This document shows, piece by piece, positions 52,743 to 62,315 of a stretch of 64,000 nucleotides of DNA. This DNA is from Solemya velum gill symbiont (GTDB lineage: Bacteria; Pseudomonadota; Gammaproteobacteria; Chromatiales; Chromatiaceae), in assembly GCF_000787395.1 (NCBI RefSeq), contig NZ_JRAA01000002.1, positions 372,001 to 436,000 on the forward strand, in the 5' to 3' direction. Positions within the stretch are counted from its first letter, which is position 1, and the number at the start of each line of letters is the position of its first letter. The position numbers and the translations under genes are program-made. The notes under the pieces are model-generated. The model searched no databases and had not been told where the DNA came from. It saw nothing but the letters and a program-made list of their open reading frames with translations.

Positions 52743-53999
52743 TCATACCATGGGGGGCCTTGGCGGTGCGATTTTTACAAACACCCAGGTTGCACTAATC
52801 GACCCTGCCAGCATCAAAATGACAATCCAGATTATGCTCAATGCCTCAGGAGCAAAAACCAGCAGCATACCCAGAACAAGCATCATGATTCCTGATAACA
52901 GCTTGAGTATCCGTCCTTCATGTTCCTGCAATTTTCGCTGCCCCAATGTGAAGACAAAAGCAGTCATGATGAGCATTAACGGCACGATATAGACAAAATT
53001 GTAGAGTAACAGGTAGAAATAATATTCCGCTGTACCTAGCTCATTGAGTGTCAGAAATCGGGTATACACCATGGGGAACCCAGCGGTGCACAGCAACTCA
53101 TACAGATTCGCTGCCAATGCCAGCGACAGGGTAGCAGCAAGCATTGTCGGCATGGAGCCTTTCGCCAGCATGGTTCTCATACGCTTCATCAGCTTTCCGC
53201 GATTGCTCCCTGACATGGTCAGGGAGGCTCCGCGTTTGAACCAGAAATAGTCTTTGATATTGATCAACGATATTGTGATGGCGAGCAGGCCGGCGACCAG
53301 GGTCACAAGCGGCAAATGGCCGACTAAAGTAAACAGGTTAAGCCAGGCAGCCATGGCAGTGAAATAGACTATGCCTGAGATCAGGATAAAAAAACCACCA
53401 ATAACAAGCATCCGTGCTCTTGATCCGGCATGTACAAGCAAACTGAGTAAAAACAGTAGAACGAAGAACGCACATGGGTTGAAGGAGTCCAACGCCGCAA
53501 TTGCTATGGTGAATGCAGGCAGAGACCAGGCTTGCGGATCTATCTCGCCGATAAGTGGCAACACCAGTGGTTGAAGTGAACCCGATTCCGATTCCTGGCC
53601 ATCGTCATGACATGACACAAGCCCTTCCCGCAGGCTCTGCTCAACCACACCGTTATCATCCCAACCGACCAGCATCCGGTTACAAAAAATAAATGCCGGT
53701 ACACTTCTGGCCTCGTGTCCAATTTCTTGCGCCAGTCTCTGATAAACCAGGATATTTTCAGGCTGCCCGTCAATTCTCAAAGAGTGCAACTTTAGCCAGG
53801 GCATCTCGTTTGCGATCGACTCCACACGAGGATGGGCATCCTTGCAGTGCGGACACTTCGCAGACCAGAAGAACCACAAATCAACCATTTCATTACTGGC
53901 AGTGTGTTTATCCAACTGGGGCGATTCTGCTGCACCAACAGCATGAATTTGCGTACTGAATAGCAGTGTAAATAAAACCAGCAGCAGCTTGATATTCAT
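52743..53999 (-). CDS. Thioredoxin-domain/CcdA-like membrane fusion protein
   Basis: The 418-residue protein has a signal peptide (about 1-20) and a periplasmic thioredoxin-like domain with CPHC (C49, C52) in WFFWSAKCPHCKD and the cis-Pro segment SVPAFIF. About seven membrane helices follow from residue 160. They carry single cysteines in SFNPCAFFVLL and ELLCTAGFP, the positions used by CcdA/DsbD to move electrons across the membrane. The order is the reverse of DsbD, where the thioredoxin domain is C-terminal. It probably reduces periplasmic disulfides or helps cytochrome c maturation, though the partner is unknown. Confidence 0.85.
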   Translation of the reverse strand: MNIKLLLVLFTLLFSTQIHAVGAAESPQLDKHTASNEMVDLWFFWSAKCPHCKDAHPRVESIANEMPWLKLHSLRIDGQPENILVYQRLAQEIGHEARSVPAFIFCNRMLVGWDDNGVVEQSLREGLVSCHDDGQESESGSLQPLVLPLIGEIDPQAWSLPAFTIAIAALDSFNPCAFFVLLFLLSLLVHAGSRARMLVIGGFFILISGIVYFTAMAAWLNLFTLVGHLPLVTLVAGLLAITISLINIKDYFWFKRGASLTMSGSNRGKLMKRMRTMLAKGSMPTMLAATLSLALAANLYELLCTAGFPMVYTRFLTLNELGTAEYYFYLLLYNFVYIVPLMLIMTAFVFTLGQRKLQEHEGRILKLLSGIMMLVLGMLLVFAPEALSIIWIVILMLAGSISATWVFVKIAPPRPPMV

Positions 54000-54166
54000 C
54001 TCAACTCATTTCAATGTCGTGATCGGTTCAATAAACTCACTTACTAGTATATCGCTTGTTTTCCATCCGGTAATTTCATTGGAGCGGAGATTGACTGATC
54101 ACGGAACAATCGACCTGATTACCAATCTAATACTAGACTGGGTATAGCAAATTATACGAGGATGTC

Positions 54167-54484
54167 ATGAACAATAGACGCAGGGAATTCCTGAAAAACC
54201 TGGGCACTAAAAGCGCCAGTGTGGCAGTTGCAGTTGCTACACCCACAGCAGCTTATGCAAAAGATTTTTCAAGTGAAGTTAAGGTACTATCAGATAAACT
54301 TAAATCAGAAATGACTCAAAAAACTGCCATTCTTGGCGAGCAGGTCAGCAGGATTGGTCAGCGCGTGGAAACGATTGATATGCGAATGAGCTACCAGCAA
54401 TTCCAACTGCACCTGATCTTTCTTCTACTGCTTATTTCATTCCTGATTGACGGTGGTTTCTCGGTAATCTGGCTGGCACACTGA
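54167..54484 (+). CDS. Small Tat-signal-like, single-pass membrane protein
   Basis: The 105-residue protein begins MNNRRREFLKNLG, a twin-arginine signal motif, followed by a weakly hydrophobic AVAVATPTAAYA with a cleavage-like end. A helical segment (about 35-75) precedes a C-terminal transmembrane helix (about 80-98, HLIFLLLLISFLIDGG). A Tat signal followed by a C-tail anchor and no cofactor motif is odd. Family not recognised. It ends 15 bases before the macro-domain gene. Confidence 0.7.
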   Translation: MNNRRREFLKNLGTKSASVAVAVATPTAAYAKDFSSEVKVLSDKLKSEMTQKTAILGEQVSRIGQRVETIDMRMSYQQFQLHLIFLLLLISFLIDGGFSVIWLAH

Positions 54485-54498
54485 CACCCTCCCCCGAC

Positions 54499-54999
54499 GT
54501 GCCTGTCACAATCCAGCTCGCCAACATTCTCGATCTGAATGTGGATGTGATCGTCAACTCTGCCCATCCGACACTGATGGCGGGCGGCGGAGTCTGCGGA
54601 GCGATTCATGCCGCTGCTGGCCCTGAACTTGAGCATGCCGCAATGTCTCTTGGCCCACTACAACCGGGACAAGCGATAGTTACACCAGGTTTCAATCTCA
54701 AGGCGCGTTATGTTATTCATGCTGTCGCTCCGGTTTACCGTAACGGTGATGCGGCCGAGGTGGCCAAATTGGCCGAAACCTATCGCTCCGCCCTTTCTCA
54801 CCACGATCAACTCACTGACGTCAACAGCATCGCTTTTCCCTCAATCGGAACCGGCATCTATAACTGGCCAATTGAAATCGCCTCGGAAATCGCCATCAGG
54901 GAACTGTCCAAGAGCCAATTTGAACTGACTATCATGTGCGTCATGGACAAGAAGCTGCAACTGGCCTACCAGCAAGCACTCGACAAGGCATCGCAGTAA
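54499..54999 (+). CDS. Macro-domain protein (ADP-ribose-binding, probable deacetylase/hydrolase)
   Basis: The 166-residue frame starts at GTG 54499, as no ATG precedes the conserved core. It has the macro-domain signatures DVIVNSAHPTLMAGGGVCGAIH, cited here by its residues about 16-37, GPLQPGQAIVTPGFNL, YVIHAVAP and PSIGTGIYNWP. The canonical NAAN is NSAH here, so the catalytic asparagine is replaced by histidine. It probably binds ADP-ribose or O-acetyl-ADP-ribose in the cytoplasm; hydrolase activity is uncertain. Confidence 0.88.
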   Translation: MPVTIQLANILDLNVDVIVNSAHPTLMAGGGVCGAIHAAAGPELEHAAMSLGPLQPGQAIVTPGFNLKARYVIHAVAPVYRNGDAAEVAKLAETYRSALSHHDQLTDVNSIAFPSIGTGIYNWPIEIASEIAIRELSKSQFELTIMCVMDKKLQLAYQQALDKASQ

Positions 55000-55020
55000 A
55001 ACAGGTCTGGCGCCCTTCCT

Positions 55021-55512
55021 TTATGGATCAGTCAGAAGACTCTTCAGTAATTGAAATGTGTGCCTGTAGATTTCCGGGCACTTGCTCCCTCGCGGCCCTG
55101 CAACATTGAGGACAGCTATCCCTCTCTCTTGTAACCAGCTCAGTACGACATCCCTGTTTTCAAGAGCATCATCTTCAACCTGTATTACCAGGTACGGCTT
55201 ATCAAGCGCCTCGGCGAATTCGTGTGTGGCCCGGGTTCCACCTCTCAACTCTCCCTGGTTGATGATCAGGGTACCGTCGCTATCGACAACGTTCTGCCTG
55301 GTACGCTGCCTGTAGTTGGCACTTGGCATCTCTACAAGAAGATACTTCGAATCCAGCTCCCCATCTTCTGCCAGGCGGCCTTTAGGGCACCAGCCACCAT
55401 GTGGTATTCCATGCTCTATTGCATAATCGAGAGCTGCCCTGTCCGCACCGGTTTGACCACCAGAGACAATCCTTGTTATGTCTGTGCCCTGAATCAATCG
55501 TCTCTTTGCCAT
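55021..55512 (-). CDS. Molybdenum-carrier-like SLOG/Rossmann protein
   Basis: The 163-residue protein has the nucleotide-binding start IVSGGQTGADRAALDYAIEH and the following GGWCPKGR, then YRQRTRQNVVDSDGTLIIN and GGT..T..FA..L.KP. These are the marks of the putative molybdenum-cofactor-carrier family. Some members bind Moco, others nucleotides; the ligand here is inferred. It is convergent with the macro-domain gene, both being nucleotide-derivative binders. Confidence 0.85.
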   Translation of the reverse strand: MAKRRLIQGTDITRIVSGGQTGADRAALDYAIEHGIPHGGWCPKGRLAEDGELDSKYLLVEMPSANYRQRTRQNVVDSDGTLIINQGELRGGTRATHEFAEALDKPYLVIQVEDDALENRDVVLSWLQERGIAVLNVAGPRGSKCPEIYRHTFQLLKSLLTDP

Positions 55513-55593
55513 ATGAATATCTCCTGCGGGGATAATGCCATCAATTCAGACTAAACTGCTAATAGGAGAACCAACAATCATGAGGCCAATAGG

Positions 55594-56208
55594 ATGAATA
55601 GATATTATTTGGCTTTAGCGAGTAGTTTTCTGCTCACCCTGGCCGCATCAAATGCATTTGGTGGTGGGCTGAGCGACCTGAGACCGCATCAGGACAAAAA
55701 TATCGACAAGCCAACAGTCAAACAGGAAAAAGCGGCCCAATGGAAGCATCCGGACATCCCGAGAGGTCAAGCGCTAATCTATATTGTGCGCCCTTCCAGA
55801 TATAGTGGCAGTGCCAATACCTACAGAATCAGCATTAACGGCACACCGATCGCAGACCTGAAAACAGGCTTCTATTTTACCCATTTCATTCAACCTGGTG
55901 TTATCCGGATATCTGCCATGACCCGGGCAAACATCCTAAATTTTGGTCTCTCCCTGGCCATGATGGGTAAACCCGCAATGGAACTAAATACATCCAAAGG
56001 AGAAATCCACTTCATCGAGGTCGGAGTCGATTTTGCCGGTGGTCCATCACTCCAAGTGGTCGATGCCTCAACGGGTGAGTCATTCCTGTTAAAAGCCAAG
56101 AGAACCGAAACCTTTGAAGAAGCCGGAATCAAACCTGCGCCTGAGAACAGCACGAATGATGGCAAACCAAAAACGGGGCATGGAGGTGTTCCCTATCTAC
56201 GCCATTGA
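55594..56208 (+). CDS. Exported DUF2846-like protein
   Basis: The 204-residue protein has a signal peptide (about 1-22). The central domain has ALIYIVRPSRYSGSA, YRISINGTPIADLKTGFYF and a later EIHFIEVGVDFAG, matching DUF2846. The extended C-terminus is Lys/Pro-rich and ends GGVPYLRH. Its function is unknown; it is likely periplasmic. Confidence 0.8.
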   Translation: MNRYYLALASSFLLTLAASNAFGGGLSDLRPHQDKNIDKPTVKQEKAAQWKHPDIPRGQALIYIVRPSRYSGSANTYRISINGTPIADLKTGFYFTHFIQPGVIRISAMTRANILNFGLSLAMMGKPAMELNTSKGEIHFIEVGVDFAGGPSLQVVDASTGESFLLKAKRTETFEEAGIKPAPENSTNDGKPKTGHGGVPYLRH

Positions 56209-56211
56209 TCA

Positions 56212-57345
56212 TCAGGCACGGGTGATCACGATCCTGCTGATCTCGCTCGGAGCCAGCACACGTAGCGGCGGTCCCCAGTAGCCCGTGCCCCGGCTGACAA
56301 ATATCTGCTTGCCGGGCAGGTGTTCATATAACCCTGCCAGGTAAGGCTGATCGATCTTCACCAACCAGCCAAACGGAAAGATCTGGCCGCCATGAGTATG
56401 GCCGCTCAACATGAGATCACAACGCCTCTCTTCGACCAATGAGATTGATTTCGGCTGGTGTGACAACACGATGGTAGATATTGATTCATCGATTTGACTG
56501 TATGCCTCTTCAACATTCGGTGGCCTGATGCCAAAACGCCCACCTGTCAGGTCATTGAAACCAACCAGGTTAAAATGCTTTTCCCCGTCACCGAATTGTA
56601 CAGCCTTGTTCGTCAACGCTTTAATACCGAGCGACTCTACAGTTTTCAGTACCGGTTCCACGCCATGAAAATACTCGTGATTACCGGTCACAAAATAGGT
56701 CGGTGCATCAAGTTTCGCCAGCGGCTGCAACTCGTCGATTATTTCGCCCGGTGGCAAGTCAAAGAGATCGCCGGTGATAACGACAATGTCAGGTTGCATT
56801 TCATTCGTCCGCCTGACAATCTCTTCGAGAAAATCTCGCTTGATAGTCCGTCCAATATGCACATCCGTAAGCTGCACAATACTCAGGCCGTTAAACGGAA
56901 AGTCTTTAATCCTGACGACAACGTCATTCACTACCGGCTGTTTAGTTCCCTGAATGAATCCGCGCCACAGGTATGAAGCTGCAGCAATGAGCATTGCAGT
57001 GTCAAAAATCACCTTGATCGTGCGACGCCTTTCCTGGTCAAAAGGGACACGCCGTGAAACTGACACCGCCAGGTCGTAGACAAGCGCAATCACGAACAAC
57101 ATGAAAGAGGCACCGATGAATGTACTCAAGAGCAAGTAGACCGCAAGTGACTCAGGAAATATTCCGACAACCATGTCGATGACGAAGACCAACTCGCCAA
57201 GCATGATGACACTCATCAAAACAGCGCCGGCCAGATGCAAGCGTGGAGAAAGCCGCAGGAAAAAGCGGCGATAAACGTAAAGATTCGTCAGCGCAAGAAC
57301 ACTGAGAAAAATAGTGACAAAGAGAAGCTGCCTGTTAATACTCAT
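56212..57345 (-). CDS. Membrane-anchored metallophosphoesterase (YaeI-like)
   Basis: The 377-residue protein has four to five N-terminal membrane helices (about 1-130). The calcineurin-like phosphoesterase domain follows, with VQLTDVHIG, VITGDLFD, VTGNHEYFHG, and LSGHTHGGQIFPFG providing the two-metal ligands. YaeI-type members hydrolyse phosphodiesters near the membrane. It overlaps no neighbour and is convergent with the DUF2846 gene (three bases apart). Confidence 0.9.
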   Translation of the reverse strand: MSINRQLLFVTIFLSVLALTNLYVYRRFFLRLSPRLHLAGAVLMSVIMLGELVFVIDMVVGIFPESLAVYLLLSTFIGASFMLFVIALVYDLAVSVSRRVPFDQERRRTIKVIFDTAMLIAAASYLWRGFIQGTKQPVVNDVVVRIKDFPFNGLSIVQLTDVHIGRTIKRDFLEEIVRRTNEMQPDIVVITGDLFDLPPGEIIDELQPLAKLDAPTYFVTGNHEYFHGVEPVLKTVESLGIKALTNKAVQFGDGEKHFNLVGFNDLTGGRFGIRPPNVEEAYSQIDESISTIVLSHQPKSISLVEERRCDLMLSGHTHGGQIFPFGWLVKIDQPYLAGLYEHLPGKQIFVSRGTGYWGPPLRVLAPSEISRIVITRA

Positions 57346-57369
57346 TTCGTTAGGGCTGACAAGCCTGTC

Positions 57370-57984
57370 CTATTGTTTTATTTCATAAGTTGATAGAAAC
57401 ATCCCTATGGCAGAATTGATTATTTCAGCCTGATCCTTCTTTGCTGGTATAGGTTTGATACCGTAGAGTTGCGGCCAGAAAGCAAACTCCTTGATCAGCG
57501 CAATAAACTGTTTGCCAGCAACCACGGGGTCAGCAACTGACAACCTGCCATCCATTACCGCATTATTGATCCATTTGACGACACCAATTTCACTATCCTG
57601 GATGTTTGAAAAGCTCTCCAGCGTCAGCTTGGGAGAAGAGAATGACTCTGCAGTAATCATTCTCACAGTATCGAGAATCTCTTCCGATGTAATCATGGCC
57701 ATCTCCTGCTCACCAATATGACGCAGTTGCTCATCCAGAGGCAGATTTGAGTCATAGGGATAAACAGAGACCTCCATGACGGACTGACACAGATTCTGGG
57801 TGATTGACTGAAACAGCTCTTCCTTGCTTGTAAAATGATTATAGACAGTACGCTTGGATACCCCGGCCGTGCTCGCAATACGGTCCATACTGGTCGCTGC
57901 AAAACCGTTAGCCCTGAACTCGGTAGACGCTGCTGCGAGGACAGACTCGCGTTTTATCTCTGTCAGTTTTTTGACTGCACTCAT
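57370..57984 (-). CDS. TetR/AcrR-family repressor of the RND pump
   Basis: The ATG at 57984 follows GGAAAC; an upstream TTG at 58008 is rejected. The 204-residue protein has the TetR helix-turn-helix with GFAATSMDRIASTAGVSKRT (about 26-45) and YNHFTSKEELF. The C-terminal TetR_C domain has VRMITAES. It is divergent from the RND efflux genes. A perfect palindrome in the shared promoter (58027-58052) is its probable operator. Confidence 0.93.
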   Translation of the reverse strand: MSAVKKLTEIKRESVLAAASTEFRANGFAATSMDRIASTAGVSKRTVYNHFTSKEELFQSITQNLCQSVMEVSVYPYDSNLPLDEQLRHIGEQEMAMITSEEILDTVRMITAESFSSPKLTLESFSNIQDSEIGVVKWINNAVMDGRLSVADPVVAGKQFIALIKEFAFWPQLYGIKPIPAKKDQAEIINSAIGMFLSTYEIKQ

Positions 57985-58026
57985 CTTGTTTCCATCGAAA
58001 TATGGCAAAAATTGAATATCTGCAAT

Positions 58027-58052
58027 AAAAGTAAACTAATCGGTTTACTTTT
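58027..58052. promoter_or_regulatory. Perfect palindromic operator for the efflux TetR
   Basis: AAAAGTAAAC (58027-58036) and GTTTACTTTT (58043-58052) are exact reverse complements around TAATCG. The site lies 43 bases before the TetR start and 97 before the MFP start, as expected of an autoregulated repressor. The core AAAC-N6-GTTT resembles known TetR sites. Confidence 0.75.
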
Positions 58053-58148
58053 TCAACAGGCAAGCCTAAACTAACCTCACAAGTATACATTTTGTGCAGC
58101 GTAACAAAGCGAAAGCCGACACACTGACGACTCAATGGACACAAAACC

Positions 58149-59243
58149 ATGATTAAGCGCTCTTTCATTTTTGTATTCGTACTCCTGCTGATACTCGCAG
58201 GAATGGGATTTATCAAATACCAGCAAATCCAGGAAGGCATGGCGGCAATGGCTTCAAGCGCCCCGCCACCCGCCGCAGTCGAGACGACTGTCGCTCAAAC
58301 ACTGCAATGGCAGCCTCGTATCTCTGCAGTCGGAACCCTGACCGCAAGAGAAGGCATCGACATTCGCAACGAAGTTGAAGGCGTCGTCGAGAAAATCCAC
58401 ATCGAATCAGGTCAGTCAGTCAACAAGGGTGACATGCTGGCCTCACTCAATGATGACGTCGAGTTAGCGGATCTTGCCAGCTTCATGGCGCAGGAAGAGC
58501 TCGCCATATCCGTGTTTGAACGCAACCAGCGTATGTGGGCGAAAAAAACCATCTCTGAAACCGATTACGACAATGCCAGCTCCAATCTCAAAATAGCCAA
58601 GGCCAACGTCAAGCAAACCGAGGCACGCATTGCCAAGAAAGCACTACGCGCACCGTTCGACGGAGTTCTGGGCATCAAGCATGTGAACACAGGACAATAT
58701 GTCGCGCCGGGCACTATGCTCGTCAGCCTGCAGGATTACTCTCTGCTTTATATTGATTTTTCGGTTCCGGAAAAATATCTTCCTGACATCAAAAGCGGTC
58801 AACAGGTAGAAGTCAGGGTAAGCGCCTATCCGGAAAGCATGTTCACAGGTTCCGTACAGGCGATTGATGTAGTCGTCGATGAAACAACTCGCAACATCAA
58901 TGTCCGTGCACAGCTTCCCAATGATGAAAACCTGCTGCGCCCGGGTATGTATGCAGAAATCTCCCTGATACTGGACAAGCCGACAGACCGGATTGTTGTA
59001 CCTGCCACCTCGATTGTCTTCAGCTCCTTTGGAGATGCGCTCTTTGTAGTACAAAAGAATGATGAAGGTGCTGATATTGCTCAGCGTGTCCAGGTGACTA
59101 CCGGGGAACAGCGAGGTGACCTGGTAGTTATTGCAGAAGGACTAAAAGGTGGTGAACAGGTGGTACAGGCGGGCGTAAACAAGCTGCGTAACCAGATGCC
59201 TGTCACCGTATCAGAACAGCAAAGACTCATGCAGGCAGAATAA
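58149..59243 (+). CDS. RND efflux periplasmic adaptor (MFP/HlyD family)
   Basis: The 364-residue protein has an N-terminal signal anchor (about 5-22). The lipoyl and hairpin regions show VEGVVEKIHIESGQSVNKGD and IAKKALRAPFDGVLGIKHVNTGQYV, with a barrel domain later (VEVRVSAYP, NINVRAQLPN). It connects the inner-membrane pump to an outer-membrane channel. No outer-membrane factor gene follows, so a TolC-like protein is needed from elsewhere. Its stop overlaps the pump start by one base. Confidence 0.95.
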   Translation: MIKRSFIFVFVLLLILAGMGFIKYQQIQEGMAAMASSAPPPAAVETTVAQTLQWQPRISAVGTLTAREGIDIRNEVEGVVEKIHIESGQSVNKGDMLASLNDDVELADLASFMAQEELAISVFERNQRMWAKKTISETDYDNASSNLKIAKANVKQTEARIAKKALRAPFDGVLGIKHVNTGQYVAPGTMLVSLQDYSLLYIDFSVPEKYLPDIKSGQQVEVRVSAYPESMFTGSVQAIDVVVDETTRNINVRAQLPNDENLLRPGMYAEISLILDKPTDRIVVPATSIVFSSFGDALFVVQKNDEGADIAQRVQVTTGEQRGDLVVIAEGLKGGEQVVQAGVNKLRNQMPVTVSEQQRLMQAE

Positions 59244-62200
59244 TGAAATTCACAGACATTTTTATTCGTCGCCCGGTTTTTGCGATAGTCATCAGCCTGT
59301 TGCTGCTAGTTTTCGGTGTTCGGGCCCTGACTGATCTGCAAGTACGCCAGTACCCGGAAATGGAGATTGGCCAGCTCAACATCACCACTGTTTACCCCGG
59401 CGCCAACGCCGAACTCGTACAGGGTTTTGTCACCACACCGATACAGGAGAGCATCAGTAGCGTAGAAGGCATCGACTACATGAAAGCCAGTTCACGGGCT
59501 GGCGTATCAATGATCGAGGTGGTACTCAACCTGGGCTATGACGTTAATACAGCAATGGCAGAAATGCTTAGCAAGATTAACGAGGTGCAGGGTCGCTTGC
59601 CAGTAGATATCAGTGATCCAGTCATTTCGAAAGCGTCTGCCGGTAACGACGCCATCATGTATATCGCTTATCAAAGCACCAGCATGAGTGAACCGCAGAT
59701 TACCGACTACCTGCGGCGCGTGGTGCAACCGAAGCTGACCGAAATCCCTGGTTTGTCGCGTGCAGCCCTTTTCGGCGGTAAAGAGTACGCCATGCGTATT
59801 CACCTCGATCCAGTCAGGATGCGTGCTTTGAACGTTACGTCAGCGCAGGTCAACAATGCCCTGGTTAGCAATAACTTCCAGTCTGCTGCCGGTGAATTGA
59901 GAAACAGCTATACGGTCACTTCGATCAGGGCCAGTACTTCTCTGCAGGATCATGAGGAATTCTCGGACATCACCGTACACAGTGACGGGCAGCGTGTCGT
60001 CAAACTGGGTGACATCGCCCGTGTCGAGCTGGCAACAAACACCGAACGTGAAATTGTCAGTTATGACAGTAAGCCGGCTGTCTATATCGGTATCCAGACA
60101 ACACCAAGTGCAAATCCGCTCGATGTTGCAGCTGGCGTACGCGAGATGCTGCCTGAAATAGAGACCGACCTCCCCTCCGGTCTGTTCCAGTATCTCGCCT
60201 ACGACACAACCATGTTTATCGAGGAGTCGATCTCGGAAGTGCTGACAACCCTGTTGGAAGCGACTGTGATCGTGGTACTGGTGGTGTTTCTGTTCCTCGG
60301 CTCACCACGCTCTGTGCTCGTGCCCATCGTGACCATCCCCCTCTCCCTGGTTGGTGTTGCGCTCTTCATGCTGATGATGGGGTACAGCATCAACCTGCTA
60401 ACCTTGCTCGCTATGGTGATGGCAATCTCCCTGGTCGTCGATGATGCTATCGTCGTCGTGGAGAATGTTTACCGTCACATCGAGGAAGGGGTTCAGCCAA
60501 TGCGGGCTGCAGTCATCGGTGCGCGTGAAATTGCCATGCCGATTATTGCGATGACCATCACACTGGCAGCTGTGTATGCTCCAATCGGTTTCATGGGTGG
60601 ACTCACCGGAACTCTCTTCAGTGAATTTGCCTTTACCTTGGCGGGAGCTGTCTTGATCTCCGGCATCATCGCCTTGACCCTGTCGCCGTTAATGAGCGGC
60701 AGTCTACTCAACAAAAAGTCTCTTGAAGGCCGTTTTGTACGCTTCATTAATAGTCTATTCGACAAGCTTAAAGTCGGCTATTCATCACTTCTGGACAGGG
60801 CACTGTCTGACTATCGCCCCGGCATCGTGATTAGCGCCTTCATTCTCTTGGCGGCTATTGGCGCCATGTTTACCATGACACAATCTGAATTGGCACCGGT
60901 TGAAGATCAGGGCTTCATACTCACCATGGGGATAGCACCAGACAACGCCAACGTTCAGTATGTGCAGACCTATGCTGAACAGGTTGAAGAGATTTTAGCT
61001 ACCTATCCTGAATATGATCAGACCTTTGTCATATCGGGCATGCCGGTTGAAAACAATGTCATGGCAGGCATGGTTTTAACTCCATGGAGTCAACGTGAAC
61101 GCAGCCAGATGGATCTGCAACCACAACTCCAGGGAGAGTTGATGAGCGTTGCCGGCATGGAAGTCTATGCGATCAACCCACCATCACTTCCAGGCACACC
61201 GATGGGTATGCCGGTTAGTTTTGTGATTACAACAACCCAGGATTACAACGCCCTCTTCGACATTGCCGATGAACTGAAAAACAAGGCGATGCAAAGTGGC
61301 CTGTTCATGATTGCGAATAACACCCTGCGCATGAACAAACCCCAGGTACATGTTCTGATTGACCGTGCGAAAGCTGGACAGCTGGGAATCAGCATGAGTG
61401 ATATCGGTAGTGTCCTGGCAACCCAGCTTGGCGATTTTCGCACTAACTATTTCGACATCCAGGGACGCAGCTACGAGGTCGTCCCGCAAGCCGACACACA
61501 ATTTCAGAAAACCAGTGAGGCGATCGATAATCTCTATGTCAGTACGCAAAGTGGAAAGCAGGTACCTTTATCTACGATTGTGGAAATCTCACGTGAAGTT
61601 GTACCCAACGACCTGACGCAATTTCAGCAACTCAACTCAGCTGTAATTGAAGCGATGCCGATGCCTGGTGTCGCCACTCTCGCTGATGCACATGAGTTCC
61701 TGAGCAAAACACTTGAAGAGATTGCACCACAGGGATTCATGCACGATTATGCTGGACAGAGTCGTCAGTTTGAACAGGAAGGCACTGCCTTGATGATGAC
61801 TTTTGTACTCGCCCTGATCGTCATTTACCTTGTACTGTCAGCACAGTTCGAAAGCTTCCGTGACCCCTTTGTTGTCCTTATCACGGTACCGTTATCGATC
61901 TTTGGTGCCATGATCCCGCTCTTTTTCGGCATGGCCACGATGAATATCTACACCCAGGTCGGATTGATTACACTGATTGGACTGATTTCCAAGCACGGCA
62001 TCCTGATCGTTGAATTTTCCAACCAGCTTCAGAAGCAGGGCAAGGACAGGATTGCTGCCGTCAAGGAGGCTGCAGCACTGCGTTTACGCCCCATCCTGAT
62101 GACAACGGCGGCAATGGTGCTGGGTGTCATGCCACTGGTGATGGCATCAGGTGCAGGCGCTGTATCAAGAAACAACATAGGGCTCGTCATTACAGTTGGC

Positions 62201-62311
62201 CTTAGCATCGGCACCCTCTTCACCCTGTTTGTTGTACCTGTGATGTATTCACTGCTGGCAAAGCCTTTTGACCAGGAAGTCGAAATGGAGAGAATATCCC
62301 TGACTGAATAA
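59243..62311 (+). CDS. RND efflux pump inner-membrane permease (HAE1 type)
   Basis: The 1022-residue protein has the twelve-helix RND plan with two large periplasmic loops. It starts KFTDIFIRRPVFAIVIS and has QYPEMEIGQLNITTVYPGA. The proton-relay aspartates are in VVDDAIVVVENVYRH within TM4, and GPRS-like segments and LRPILMTTAAMVLGVMP near the C-terminus. The lack of a metal-specific pattern places it with hydrophobic/drug exporters of the HAE1 group. It is translationally coupled to the adaptor and probably repressed by the TetR protein. Substrate unknown. Confidence 0.95.
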   Translation: MKFTDIFIRRPVFAIVISLLLLVFGVRALTDLQVRQYPEMEIGQLNITTVYPGANAELVQGFVTTPIQESISSVEGIDYMKASSRAGVSMIEVVLNLGYDVNTAMAEMLSKINEVQGRLPVDISDPVISKASAGNDAIMYIAYQSTSMSEPQITDYLRRVVQPKLTEIPGLSRAALFGGKEYAMRIHLDPVRMRALNVTSAQVNNALVSNNFQSAAGELRNSYTVTSIRASTSLQDHEEFSDITVHSDGQRVVKLGDIARVELATNTEREIVSYDSKPAVYIGIQTTPSANPLDVAAGVREMLPEIETDLPSGLFQYLAYDTTMFIEESISEVLTTLLEATVIVVLVVFLFLGSPRSVLVPIVTIPLSLVGVALFMLMMGYSINLLTLLAMVMAISLVVDDAIVVVENVYRHIEEGVQPMRAAVIGAREIAMPIIAMTITLAAVYAPIGFMGGLTGTLFSEFAFTLAGAVLISGIIALTLSPLMSGSLLNKKSLEGRFVRFINSLFDKLKVGYSSLLDRALSDYRPGIVISAFILLAAIGAMFTMTQSELAPVEDQGFILTMGIAPDNANVQYVQTYAEQVEEILATYPEYDQTFVISGMPVENNVMAGMVLTPWSQRERSQMDLQPQLQGELMSVAGMEVYAINPPSLPGTPMGMPVSFVITTTQDYNALFDIADELKNKAMQSGLFMIANNTLRMNKPQVHVLIDRAKAGQLGISMSDIGSVLATQLGDFRTNYFDIQGRSYEVVPQADTQFQKTSEAIDNLYVSTQSGKQVPLSTIVEISREVVPNDLTQFQQLNSAVIEAMPMPGVATLADAHEFLSKTLEEIAPQGFMHDYAGQSRQFEQEGTALMMTFVLALIVIYLVLSAQFESFRDPFVVLITVPLSIFGAMIPLFFGMATMNIYTQVGLITLIGLISKHGILIVEFSNQLQKQGKDRIAAVKEAAALRLRPILMTTAAMVLGVMPLVMASGAGAVSRNNIGLVITVGLSIGTLFTLFVVPVMYSLLAKPFDQEVEMERISLTE

Positions 62312-62315
62312 CAAT

